Source: Chloroflexota bacterium (GTDB taxonomy: Bacteria > Chloroflexota > Dormibacteria > CF-121). From it: a DNA stretch of 14,241 nt. The position numbers and the translations under genes are program-made. This document shows positions 6,903-13,153 of this stretch, piece by piece. The DNA is taken from positions 1 through 14,241 of the forward strand of contig VBFF01000032.1 of NCBI GenBank assembly GCA_005889285.1. The letters are read 5' to 3'. The stretch's first letter is position 1. Each line of letters starts with the position of its first letter. Under the pieces are notes generated by a model. It was given only the letters and a program-made list of their open reading frames with translations, was not told the origin of the DNA and ran no database searches.

Positions 6903-7925
6903 GTGCAATTAGGCGTCATGCCACCCTTCACCCCGATGGAGGCGAAGGTCCAGTCGGAGCTGCCCCGCGGCGATGCCTGGCAGTACGAGCCGAAGTGGGA
7001 TGGCTTTCGGGCGGTCGCCTTCAAGGACGGCGACGAGGTCGTGATCCATAGCCGCAACCAGAAGCCGCTGACGCGCTACTTCCCGGAGTTGGTGCCGGCG
7101 CTGCAGAAGATCAAGCCGAAGCGCGCCGTCCTCGACGGCGAGATCGTGATCTTTACCGGGTTCGGCACCGACTTCGACGCCATGACGTTGCGCATCCACC
7201 CGGCGGCCTCGCGCGTGAACATGCTGGCGGCGGAGCAGCCGTCCACCTACATCGCCTTCGACCTGCTGGCCGACGGCGACGAGAGCCTCATCGAGGTTCC
7301 CTTGAAGACGCGGCGCCGGCGCCTGGAGAAATTGCTCGGCCCCAAGCCGGGATCGATCTACCTCAGCCCGGTAACGCGCGACCGCGAGGTCGCCATCAAC
7401 TGGCTGAAGGAGTATCGCGGCACCGGGCTCGACGGCATCGTCGCCAAGCGCATCGAGAGCATCTACAAGCCGGGCGAGCGCGCCATGATCAAGGTCAAAG
7501 AGCAGCGAACCGCCGACTGTGTCGTGGGCGGCTTTCGCTGGGGCAACGACGGCAAGCGGGTGGGTTCGTTATTGCTGGGCGTCTACGACGGCAAAACGCT
7601 GCAGTACATCGGCCACACCTCGGGCTTCGACGATGCGCAGCGACGCGAGCTGGTCGCGATGCTGGAGCCGCTGCGCGGCGGAACGAGTTTCGAGGGGGGC
7701 CGCGCCCCCGGTGGCCCCAGTCGCTGGTCGACGGACCGGGACCTTGCCTGGGAACCGCTGCGTCCCGAGCTCGTCTGCGAAGTCGCCTTCGACCGCCTCG
7801 AGAACGGACGCTTCCGTCATGGGGTCGGCTTCGTCCGCTGGCGGCCCGACAAGAACCCCAAGTCGTGCACGCTGGCGCAGCTCAAGGCCGAGGCGTCCGT
7901 CGAGCTGAAGAAGCTCTTCGCCTAG
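6903..7925 (+). CDS. ATP-dependent DNA ligase, LigC type
   Basis: This enzyme seals nicks using ATP and a covalent lysyl-AMP intermediate; bacterial LigC acts in repair and backs up the NAD-dependent LigA. The ligase motifs are visible: motif I EPKWDGFR with nucleophile Lys31, LDGEIV with Glu80, motif IV LDGIVAKR (176-183) and motif V MIKVK (195-199). An OB-fold C-terminal half follows, with CVVGGFRWG and LVCEVAFDRLENGRFRHGVG. The length of 340 fits a stand-alone ligase without the polymerase and phosphoesterase domains of LigD, and no Ku gene is nearby. The GTG at 6903 gives the family-like start MQLGVMPPFTPMEAK and sits 7 nt after a -10 box; ATG 6918 is the alternative. Its TAG overlaps the stop of the minus-strand 62-aa gene in CTAG. 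Confidence 0.9.
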   Translation: MQLGVMPPFTPMEAKVQSELPRGDAWQYEPKWDGFRAVAFKDGDEVVIHSRNQKPLTRYFPELVPALQKIKPKRAVLDGEIVIFTGFGTDFDAMTLRIHPAASRVNMLAAEQPSTYIAFDLLADGDESLIEVPLKTRRRRLEKLLGPKPGSIYLSPVTRDREVAINWLKEYRGTGLDGIVAKRIESIYKPGERAMIKVKEQRTADCVVGGFRWGNDGKRVGSLLLGVYDGKTLQYIGHTSGFDDAQRRELVAMLEPLRGGTSFEGGRAPGGPSRWSTDRDLAWEPLRPELVCEVAFDRLENGRFRHGVGFVRWRPDKNPKSCTLAQLKAEASVELKKLFA

Positions 7926-8110
7926 TCCTTACGCGTCTTCTCATCGCGGGGACGCTTCGCCTCGCGCTCTTGCTTGGCCTCGTACGCACCCGAAACTTCC
8001 CGATACAGCTCCTTGGGGTTGTCCTTGATCTTTCGGGCAACGTCCGAGGGCTTCTGCGGTGGCTCGGGCGTCGGTTCGCCGTCGATCGCCTTCGGCTCTG
8101 CCTCAGCCAT
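7922..8110 (-). CDS. Small charged hypothetical protein, 62 aa
   Basis: I do not recognise a family. The product, starting MAEAEPKAIDGEPTPEPPQK, is hydrophilic, with a Pro/Glu-rich N-terminus and a helical, Lys/Arg/Glu-rich C-terminus (KDNPKELYREVSGAYEAKQE then REAKRPRDEKTRKD), so it is probably partly disordered and cytoplasmic. It is called a real gene because a strong Shine-Dalgarno GGAGGTG (8117-8123, minus strand) lies 6 nt before the ATG, and it is preceded by an AT-rich promoter-like region. An extension from in-frame GTG 8119 would overlap the Shine-Dalgarno and is less likely. It is divergent from the CBS/BON pair and may be co-regulated with it. Its stop overlaps the ligase stop. 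Confidence 0.6.
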   Translation of the reverse strand: MAEAEPKAIDGEPTPEPPQKPSDVARKIKDNPKELYREVSGAYEAKQEREAKRPRDEKTRKD

Positions 8111-8140
8111 ATTCAACACCTCCCCGATCTTGCTACTGAC

Positions 8141-8161
8141 ATTATCAAATTTTGATATAAT
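8141..8161. promoter_or_regulatory. Divergent promoter with a palindrome between the 62-aa and CBS genes
   Basis: An AT-rich island in GC-rich DNA. A perfect TATAAT (8156-8161) faces the CBS gene and GATAAT (minus strand, 8146-8141) faces the 62-aa gene. Between and overlapping them is an inverted repeat, TATCAAA (8143-8149) and TTTGATA (8151-8157) around one base, a plausible operator that would control both directions. Confidence 0.6.
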
Positions 8162-8214
8162 TCTGGGCTGAGCAATCGAAATCGCAACAAGACCGCCCTG
8201 GGAGGTGTGTGTAG

Positions 8215-8631
8215 ATGAAGGTTCGAGATGCTATGGCCAAAACCGTGTCAGCGGCCAAAAAGAGTGATCGGGTAATCGACGTCGCCAAGAGGATGAAGCA
8301 GGAAGACGCCGGGTTCATCCCGATCGTCGAAAACGGTGGAACGATGGTTGGCGTGATCACCGATCGCGACATCGTGATCCGCTGCATCGCCGAGGGCCAC
8401 GACCCTCGAAACGAAACGGCCGAGCACCTGATGAGCCGCGACGTGACCACTATCGGCCCCGATGATGACATCGAGCAGGCCGCGCTCATGATGGAGCGCG
8501 AGGAAATCCGTCGACTCCCCGTAGCCGAAAACGGCCGCCTGGTTGGTGTCCTGAGTCACGGCAACCTGGTGCAGGCAACCAAGAACAAGACGGCTGAGAA
8601 AGCCACCGAGGGGGTGACGCGTGGTGCTTGA
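8215..8631 (+). CDS. Protein of two CBS domains
   Basis: CBS pairs (Bateman modules) bind adenosine nucleotides and act as energy or stress sensors. The 138-residue protein is almost entirely one such module. The first CBS domain (about residues 1-62) contains VRDAMAKTV, DAGFIPIVENGGTMVGVITD and RDIVIRC. The second (about 70-125) contains AEHLMSRDVTTIGPDDDIEQ, EEIRRLPVAENGRLVGVLS and HGNLVQA. There is no fused effector domain, so it probably acts in trans. GGAGGTG (8201-8207) lies 7 nt before the ATG, making the start firm. Its last 11 nt overlap the BON gene. A TATAAT box lies 53 nt upstream. CBS plus BON pairing suggests a shared stress role; this is inference. Confidence 0.92.
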   Translation: MKVRDAMAKTVSAAKKSDRVIDVAKRMKQEDAGFIPIVENGGTMVGVITDRDIVIRCIAEGHDPRNETAEHLMSRDVTTIGPDDDIEQAALMMEREEIRRLPVAENGRLVGVLSHGNLVQATKNKTAEKATEGVTRGA

Positions 8632-9298
8632 TTTGAAGCAAGTTGACCTCAAGCAGGTCCGCGACGAGGTCGCCGACCGGGTGACCCGGGCGGCGAAGGA
8701 GCTGGGCAGCGGCGCCGGCAGCGCCGCCCGCGAGCTCGGCGCGACGGCCGAGCAATCGCTCAACACCCAGATCCGCAAGCAGACGGCCTCGGCGAAGCGC
8801 CGCCTGCCACGCCGTGGCGGTCCGGGACGACTCACCGTCCTCGCCGGCGCACTGGCCGGCGCGGTGACCGTCTACTTTTTCGACCCGCAACAGGGACGCG
8901 CGCGAAGAGCGCAATTCATCGATTGGTCGGGTGCCAGGCTTCGTCGCGGCTGGCGCGCACTCGATCAAATCCGCGCGCGGACCGGTTCGAATGCCGCGGC
9001 CTTTCCGCAGAAAATGGTGAGCCTGCGATCGGGGCCACGCCCGGCCGACGACCTGACGTTGCGGGACCGGGTCGAGAGTGAGGTCTTTCGCAACCCCGAC
9101 CTGCCCAAAGGCCAGATCAACCTCGACGTCGAGTCGGGAGTGGTGACGATTCGCGGCCAGGTCGATAACGCGTACCAGATCGCCAACGTCGAGAAAGCCG
9201 TCATGAAAGTGCCGGGCGTCGCCGGGGTCGAGAACCTCCTCCACGTCGATGGGACGCCGGCCCCCAACAAGGCCCCAGCCCGGGAGAGCTCCGGCTAG
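8621..9298 (+). CDS. Membrane-anchored BON-domain protein
   Basis: BON domains are small alpha/beta folds thought to bind membranes or ligands and are found in OsmY-like stress proteins. The 225-residue protein has an N-terminal helical, charged region (about 1-60), a basic stretch KRRLPRRGG, and one transmembrane helix (about 71-87, LTVLAGALAGAVTVYFF). This is followed by DPQQGRARRAQ, a juxtamembrane motif common in YtxH-like and BON proteins. The BON domain is at about 146-210, with LRDRVESEVFRN, GVVTIRGQVDN and VPGVAGVENLLHV. It starts at GTG 8621 (or 8624) inside the end of the CBS gene, with a purine-rich GAGGGGG about 7 nt upstream, so the two are translationally coupled. A strong terminator follows. 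Confidence 0.88.
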   Translation: MVLDLKQVDLKQVRDEVADRVTRAAKELGSGAGSAARELGATAEQSLNTQIRKQTASAKRRLPRRGGPGRLTVLAGALAGAVTVYFFDPQQGRARRAQFIDWSGARLRRGWRALDQIRARTGSNAAAFPQKMVSLRSGPRPADDLTLRDRVESEVFRNPDLPKGQINLDVESGVVTIRGQVDNAYQIANVEKAVMKVPGVAGVENLLHVDGTPAPNKAPARESSG

Positions 9299-9315
9299 AT
9301 CGAGCTCGAGTCGTT

Positions 9316-9353
9316 GGAGCGGTCGGATCCCCCGCCGGCCGCTCCCTTTTTTT
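9316..9353 (+). terminator. Intrinsic terminator of the CBS-BON operon
   Basis: GGAGCGG (9316-9322) pairs with CCGCTCC (9339-9345). The stem continues inward by one G-T wobble and CGG/CCG to an 8-nt loop. A C and seven T (9347-9353) follow. This is a textbook rho-independent terminator, beginning 18 nt after the BON stop codon. Confidence 0.9.
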
Positions 9354-9369
9354 GCCCGAAGGCCGGCTC

Positions 9370-9375
9370 TAGACT
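9370..9375 (+). promoter_or_regulatory. Probable -10 element of the DUF763 gene (leaderless)
   Basis: TAGACT ends 6 nt before the ATG at 9382, so transcription is predicted to begin at the start codon. It lies directly behind the preceding terminator, so the DUF763-kinase pair probably has its own promoter. Confidence 0.5.
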
Positions 9376-9381
9376 GACGTG

Positions 9382-10464
9382 ATGCGCACCGGAACCGCCG
9401 ATCTGCCATTGCACGGGGGCCGTGCCCCACGCTGGTTGTTCGAGCGCATGACGCTGCTGGCGCGCGAGATGGGACTGGCCATTCTGTCCGAGGAAGGAAC
9501 GCCCGGCCTGATGCGGCGGATCGCCGACCCGGTCTGGTTCCAGGCATTTGGCTGCGTGCTCGGATTCGACTGGCACAGCAGCGGGCTGACCACCACCGCC
9601 TGCGGCGCGCTCAAGGAAGGTCTGCGCGATCTTTCCCACGAGACGGGTCTCTTCATCGCCGGCGGGAAGGGCAAGACCTCGCGCAAGACACCCCAGGAGA
9701 TCGAGGCCGCCTGCTGGAAGACGGGCCAGGACGCCGCCCCGTTGATCCGCGCCAGCCGGCTCTCCGCCAAGGTCGACTCCGCGGCCGTCCAGGATGGCTT
9801 CCAGGTGTACCACCACAGTTTCTTCTTCGCCACCGACGGCTCGTGGGCGGTTGTCCAGCAGGGCATGAACGAGGGGACGGGCATGGCGCGCCGCTACCAC
9901 TGGCTCCCGCCCGAACGCTTCGACTCAGACCCGCACGCGGCGATCACCGGCGACGCCGGCCAGCCAGTCCTCAACCTCGTGGCATCCGAGGCTGAGGCCA
10001 ATCGAACGGGCGCGGTGTCGCTTGCCCGGGAGAAGCCGATCACACTCCTCAGCGAAATGACGCGCATGCGGACGGTGGCGATGCCCCGTCATCACGAGGT
10101 TCGGCTGAGCGACCTGCATCCGGAGCGGCTCGCCCGTGTCCTGCTGACGACCTATGAGCGGCAGCCCGAGGATTACACCGCCCTGCTGGCCGTCCCTGGC
10201 GTGGGCGCCAAGGCGCTTCGGGCGCTGGCGCTGGTGGCGGAGCTCACCTATGGCGAGCCTGCCTCGGTGCGCGATCCAGTGTCCTACTCCTTTGCGCACG
10301 GCGGCAAGGACGGCACGCCATATCCGGTGGACCGGCCAACCTACGATGCGACCATTGAGTCCCTGCGACGCGCGGTGAACGAAGCGCGCGCCGGCCACAG
10401 CGAAAAGTCAGCCGCACTGCGCCGCTTGGCCGGCGTCGAGCGCTCGCTGACCGCGGTCTCGTGA
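9382..10464 (+). CDS. DUF763 family protein
   Basis: DUF763 is a family of archaea and bacteria whose function I do not know to be established. The 360-residue protein starts with the family hallmark MRTGTADLPLHGGRAPRWLF. It has the conserved stretches DPVWFQAFGCVLGFDWHSSG, GGKGKTSRKTP and YHHSFFFATDGSWAVVQQGM. The C-terminal part contains VPGVGAK (271-277), a helix-hairpin-helix-like GxG motif of the sort that contacts DNA backbone, then DPVSYSFAHGGKDGTPYPVD. ATG 9382 is preferred over the GTG at 9379 because family members start MRTG. Its last codon and stop overlap the kinase start (GTGA), so the two are translationally coupled. A nucleic-acid role is inferred from the motif and neighbour. 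Confidence 0.88.
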   Translation: MRTGTADLPLHGGRAPRWLFERMTLLAREMGLAILSEEGTPGLMRRIADPVWFQAFGCVLGFDWHSSGLTTTACGALKEGLRDLSHETGLFIAGGKGKTSRKTPQEIEAACWKTGQDAAPLIRASRLSAKVDSAAVQDGFQVYHHSFFFATDGSWAVVQQGMNEGTGMARRYHWLPPERFDSDPHAAITGDAGQPVLNLVASEAEANRTGAVSLAREKPITLLSEMTRMRTVAMPRHHEVRLSDLHPERLARVLLTTYERQPEDYTALLAVPGVGAKALRALALVAELTYGEPASVRDPVSYSFAHGGKDGTPYPVDRPTYDATIESLRRAVNEARAGHSEKSAALRRLAGVERSLTAVS

Positions 10465-10988
10465 TCCGCATTGCCGACTCCGCGCTCGTCCTGCTGATCG
10501 GCGCATCGGGTTCGGGCAAATCGACCTTCGCCTCGCGCCACTTCGCTGCGGAAACGGTCATTTCGTCAGACCAGCTGCGCGGCGCGCTCGCGGGCGACGA
10601 GGCCGACCAGCAGGCGACCGATGCCGCCTTCGTTCGGCTTCACCAGTGGCTCGATGCCCGGCTTGCGGCGGGCGCCCTGGCGGTGGTCGACGCGACCAAC
10701 GTCGAGTGGATGCGACGCACCGAGCTCGTCAGACGAGCACGACAGCACGGACGCTCGGCGACTGCGATCGCGTTCGACCTGCCGCTCGAGCTTTGCCTGG
10801 CACGAAACGCGGCGCGCTCGCGGTCCGTTCGCGCCGCCGTCGTCCGCCGGCAGCACGATGAGCTGCGTCGCGGCCTCGACCGGCTTGACCTGGAGGGCTT
10901 CACTGCCGTCTACGTTCTGCGCAGCGACGGCGAGATCGAAGGCGCCATCGTCCAAATAGAAAAGGGCCCGGTCGCCCGGGCCCTTTGA
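10461..10988 (+). CDS. Polynucleotide-kinase-like P-loop protein
   Basis: Members of this P-loop phosphotransferase group include the kinase domains of T4 Pnkp and Clostridium Pnkp, which put phosphate on 5'-OH ends of DNA or RNA. The 175-residue protein has Walker A GASGSGKST (residues 14-22, Lys20). Next is SSDQLR, where Asp37 and Arg40 match the SDxxR signature (general base and acceptor-phosphate contact). It also has VVDATN (75-80) and an Arg-rich lid region around RNAARSRSVRAAVVRRQHDE. It lacks the phosphatase and ligase domains of full bacterial Pnkp. The true substrate could be DNA, RNA or a small molecule. GTG 10461 overlaps the DUF763 stop by 4 nt. The last eight codons encode one arm and loop of a terminator hairpin. 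Confidence 0.8.
   Translation: MIRIADSALVLLIGASGSGKSTFASRHFAAETVISSDQLRGALAGDEADQQATDAAFVRLHQWLDARLAAGALAVVDATNVEWMRRTELVRRARQHGRSATAIAFDLPLELCLARNAARSRSVRAAVVRRQHDELRRGLDRLDLEGFTAVYVLRSDGEIEGAIVQIEKGPVARAL
10961..10986. terminator. Bidirectional terminator inside the end of the kinase gene
   Basis: AAAGGGCCCGG (10961-10971) and CCGGGCCCTTT (10976-10986) form a perfect 11-bp stem with loop TCGC. On the minus strand a T-rich run (TTTTCTATTT) follows, making it a good terminator for the secreted-protein gene. On the plus strand only TTT follows, and these T residues are part of the kinase stop codon region. Confidence 0.8.
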
Positions 10989-10998
10989 CGACGGCGGG

Positions 10999-11631
10999 TT
11001 AGTCGCGTTCGCCGCAGGCGGTGGCGACGGCGCTGACGGCGGTACGAAGGCTGGCGAGCTGGGCGGTCCAATTGACGGTTCGCAGGTCCTGCCACTGCGC
11101 GATCCACTGGCGCCAGTCGTCGGCACCATTGACTTTGAGCGCCTGCAGGGCCGCGATCGCCGCCTGGCATGCGGCGCTGGGTTGCGGCAGGCACGCGGTG
11201 CGGGCGGCCAGCAGGGCCGACTGCCAGGGCTGCTTTTCGGCCGCGTCTTCGGCTTTTTCCGCTGCGATCGCACTCGCCGAGAGTGGCTGTACCGCAGCAG
11301 CCCGTTCGGCGGTATCTTCGGTGACATCGGCCTGATGCAGCGCCTTCAGGTTGTTGATGGCATCCTGACAGGCGGCCGACACGACGACTTTGGGCGCCGG
11401 CCTGGCCGCCACGACCGGCTTGGCGACGGCCTCCGTCGCTTCGGTATGCGTTGCCGCGGGCGCCGCGGTCGCTTCGGCCTCTCGATCGGCTTTCGCCACG
11501 GTGGTGGTCGCGGCGAGCAGGCTCACCAGGCTACCCGGCGCTTGAGGCGTGGCCCGGTTGCCGGCGTTCGCCGATAGCGTTGCGAGGGCGAGCACGGCGA
11601 TCGCCCCCAGAATGATCGATTTGGTTCGCAC
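10999..11631 (-). CDS. Secreted Ala-rich protein with two Cys-helix repeats
   Basis: I do not recognise a family. The 210-residue product has a signal peptide (MRTKSIILGAIAVLALATLS, then ANA at 21-23 as likely cleavage site). A low-complexity Ala/Thr/Glu/Val linker (about 40-80) follows, and then a helical C-terminal region. Two copies of one motif are visible: SAACQDAINNLKAL (85-98) and SAACQAAIAALQAL (152-165). The four Cys (88, 147, 155, 206) could make two disulfides outside the cell. The start GTG at 11631 is supported by the Shine-Dalgarno AAGGAGGA (11638-11645, minus strand), 6 nt upstream. The gene is convergent with the kinase, sharing the terminator at 10961-10986. A location in the wall or periplasm-like space is likely. 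Confidence 0.72.
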   Translation of the reverse strand: MRTKSIILGAIAVLALATLSANAGNRATPQAPGSLVSLLAATTTVAKADREAEATAAPAATHTEATEAVAKPVVAARPAPKVVVSAACQDAINNLKALHQADVTEDTAERAAAVQPLSASAIAAEKAEDAAEKQPWQSALLAARTACLPQPSAACQAAIAALQALKVNGADDWRQWIAQWQDLRTVNWTAQLASLRTAVSAVATACGERD

Positions 11632-11652
11632 GATTCGTCCTCCTTGCGGGGT

Positions 11653-11752
11653 AGTTCGCCTTCTACAACGGTGGAGGTCCAGCTCGCTTACGGCTGGCGA
11701 ACGTGCGTTTGGGACTTCTGGGCCCGCTTACGCAGTTCGCCGGCCGGATAAT
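11653..11752. promoter_or_regulatory. Intergenic leader region with short direct repeats and a GATAAT box
   Basis: This lies in the longest gap of the window (11632-11842). It holds AGTTCGCC twice (11653-11660, 11734-11741) and CGCTTACG twice (11685-11692, 11725-11732). GATAAT at 11747-11752 on the plus strand is a likely -10 for the glycosylase gene. No promoter is clear for the minus-strand secreted protein, and no RNA gene is recognisable. Confidence 0.35.
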
Positions 11753-11842
11753 CGTGCCCGATCAATTAGCCCTGGCGCCGCGGAAAGGCCATACGATGGG
11801 TCGATCGCCACGAGAACGAGATCCGCGGGTCGCGACGGAGCC

Positions 11843-12460
11843 CTGACGGCGCTGAAGGCGAGCGATCGAAAGCTCGCCAGGCTGATCGATGCGACCGAAC
11901 CGGTCGATTCGAAAGCGTGGCGTCGGGCGCGTCCGCTGGGTGATCCCTTCAGCGTGCTCGTCTACTCGATCATCGGCCAGCAGATCTCGGGTTTCGCGGC
12001 GCGGGCCATCGCGGGCCGGCTCACCGAGCGCTTCGGCGGCCGGATGCCATCCCCCGCCGAGCTGCTCGCCCTCGACCCGGCCGATCTCAAAAGCGTCGGC
12101 CTTTCTCGGATGAAAGTCGAATACCTCCGCTCGCTGGCGGAGCATGTCGTCGCCGGCGAGCTCCAGATCGACCAGCTGCACACGCTTTCCGACGACGAGG
12201 TGCGCGAACAGATCACGGCCAGCCGCGGGCTCGGCCGGTGGACCGCCGACATGTTCCTGCTGATCAACCTGGAGCGGCCCGACATCCTGCCCATCGGCGA
12301 TCTCGGCATCCGGACCGCCGTTCAGCGCCTCTACCGGCTCGACCACCTGCCCACGCCGAAGGAGGTCGACGCCATCGGCGAAAAATGGCGACCCCACCGC
12401 AGCCTGGCCAGCTTTTACCTGTGGGCGTCGACGCGGCAGGCGCCGAAGGCGACCGCCTAG
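11843..12460 (+). CDS. DNA-3-methyladenine glycosylase, AlkA/HhH-GPD type (start unclear)
   Basis: HhH-GPD glycosylases of this type remove alkylated purines from DNA. The family pattern is clear: [20 protein letters not shown] near residue 33, [20 protein letters not shown], the helix-hairpin-helix [12 protein letters not shown] (129-140), and the catalytic Asp153 in LPIGDLGIR. The frame has no ATG, GTG or TTG between the stretch opposite the secreted-protein gene and the conserved region. The start given is CTG 11843, which yields [17 protein letters not shown], matching where homologues begin. ATT 11765 is another non-standard option, 12 nt after GATAAT. A frameshift joining the upstream ATG 11796 reading frame, which stops at 11846, is also possible. 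The stop overlaps the msrA stop in CTAG and lies in a terminator hairpin. Confidence 0.82.
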   Translation: MTALKASDRKLARLIDATEPVDSKAWRRARPLGDPFSVLVYSIIGQQISGFAARAIAGRLTERFGGRMPSPAELLALDPADLKSVGLSRMKVEYLRSLAEHVVAGELQIDQLHTLSDDEVREQITASRGLGRWTADMFLLINLERPDILPIGDLGIRTAVQRLYRLDHLPTPKEVDAIGEKWRPHRSLASFYLWASTRQAPKATA

Positions 12461-12480
12461 CGGTTGCGGATTTTTTCTTT
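12449..12480 (+). terminator. Terminator hairpin spanning both stop codons of the glycosylase and msrA genes
   Basis: GCGACCGC (12449-12456) pairs with GCGGTTGC (12460-12467), 8 bp including one G-T wobble, around a 3-nt loop (CTA) that is part of the shared stop CTAG. GGA and then TTTTTTCTTT follow, so it should end transcription of the glycosylase gene. The T run is itself msrA coding sequence on the other strand. Confidence 0.65.
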
Positions 12481-13068
12481 AGCCTGCTGGTAGGCGCGCA
12501 GCTTCCGGACCTTGGGCTGCGCATTGAAGACGATGTAGGGGTTTAATGGGTTGCGCGCGGCGTAATCCTGGTGATAAGTCTCGGCCTGGTAGAAGGCCTG
12601 CAGCGGCACCACCTCGGTGACGATCGGATGGTCGAAGACGTGCGCCTTGTTCAGCTGGTCGATGTAGGCCTCGGCCACGCGCTTTTGCTCGTCATCTGCG
12701 TAGAAGATCGCCGAGCGATACTGGCGGCCGGTATCGGGGCCTTGCCGATTGAGCTGCGTCGGGTCGTGCGCGATAGCGAAAAAGACTTTGAGAATTTGCC
12801 CATAGCTGATCCGGCTTGGGTCATAGACGACCTCGACCGACTCGGCGTGGTCCGTGCTTCCGGTCGAGACCGTTTCGTAGTCGGCCATGTCGGCGGTGCC
12901 GCCGGCGTATCCGGAGTTGACCGAGGAAACGCCATCGAGATTCTTGTAGACGGCCTCGACGCACCAGAAGCACCCACCCGCCAGGATCGCGCGGCTCTGC
13001 CCGGCAGTCGTTGCGAGAGCGGAGTCGGCGACGGGATCCGGGAATTCCTCGGGCGACACGCGTGCCAT
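12457..13068 (-). CDS. msrA: Peptide methionine sulfoxide reductase MsrA
   Basis: MsrA reduces methionine-S-sulfoxide in proteins and free methionine using thioredoxin. The 203-residue protein has the catalytic [17 protein letters not shown] with Cys33 and then Cys36. It continues with the family features [59 protein letters not shown] and QYRSAIFY. The C-terminus has [15 protein letters not shown] but no further Cys, so the usual C-terminal resolving cysteines are absent; Cys36 or thioredoxin directly would have to resolve the sulfenic acid. About 25 residues precede the core without a signal peptide, so it is cytoplasmic. ATG 13068 lies 6 nt after a TAAAGT box. It diverges from the nitroreductase gene and its last 4 nt overlap the glycosylase gene. 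Confidence 0.95.
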   Translation of the reverse strand: MARVSPEEFPDPVADSALATTAGQSRAILAGGCFWCVEAVYKNLDGVSSVNSGYAGGTADMADYETVSTGSTDHAESVEVVYDPSRISYGQILKVFFAIAHDPTQLNRQGPDTGRQYRSAIFYADDEQKRVAEAYIDQLNKAHVFDHPIVTEVVPLQAFYQAETYHQDYAARNPLNPYIVFNAQPKVRKLRAYQQAKEKIRNR

Positions 13069-13074
13069 TGCCTT

Positions 13075-13080
13075 ACTTTA
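13075..13080 (-). promoter_or_regulatory. Probable -10 element of msrA (leaderless)
   Basis: TAAAGT on the minus strand keeps the key TA and final T of the -10 consensus and ends 6 nt before the msrA ATG. No Shine-Dalgarno is present. Confidence 0.45.
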
Positions 13081-13153
13081 GTGCCTTACGGCGGGGGTGG
13101 CTGCGTGTGAACTCGAACTCCCGTGTGGACAAGCAGGAGCCATTTCCCCTCGC

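Noticed and set aside
7695..7709. GGGGGC/GCCCCC hairpin inside the ligase gene
   Set aside because: It lies in mid-coding sequence with no T tract and encodes a Gly/Arg/Pro loop; it is a by-product of GC-rich codons.
11549..11842. N-terminal extension of the glycosylase frame to 11549
   Set aside because: It would overlap the start of the minus-strand secreted-protein gene, whose signal peptide and Shine-Dalgarno are convincing, and the residues match nothing in the glycosylase family.
11632..11842. tRNA, riboswitch or small RNA in the longest intergenic gap
   Set aside because: I found no cloverleaf, T-loop or known riboswitch core, only short direct repeats and a small hairpin.
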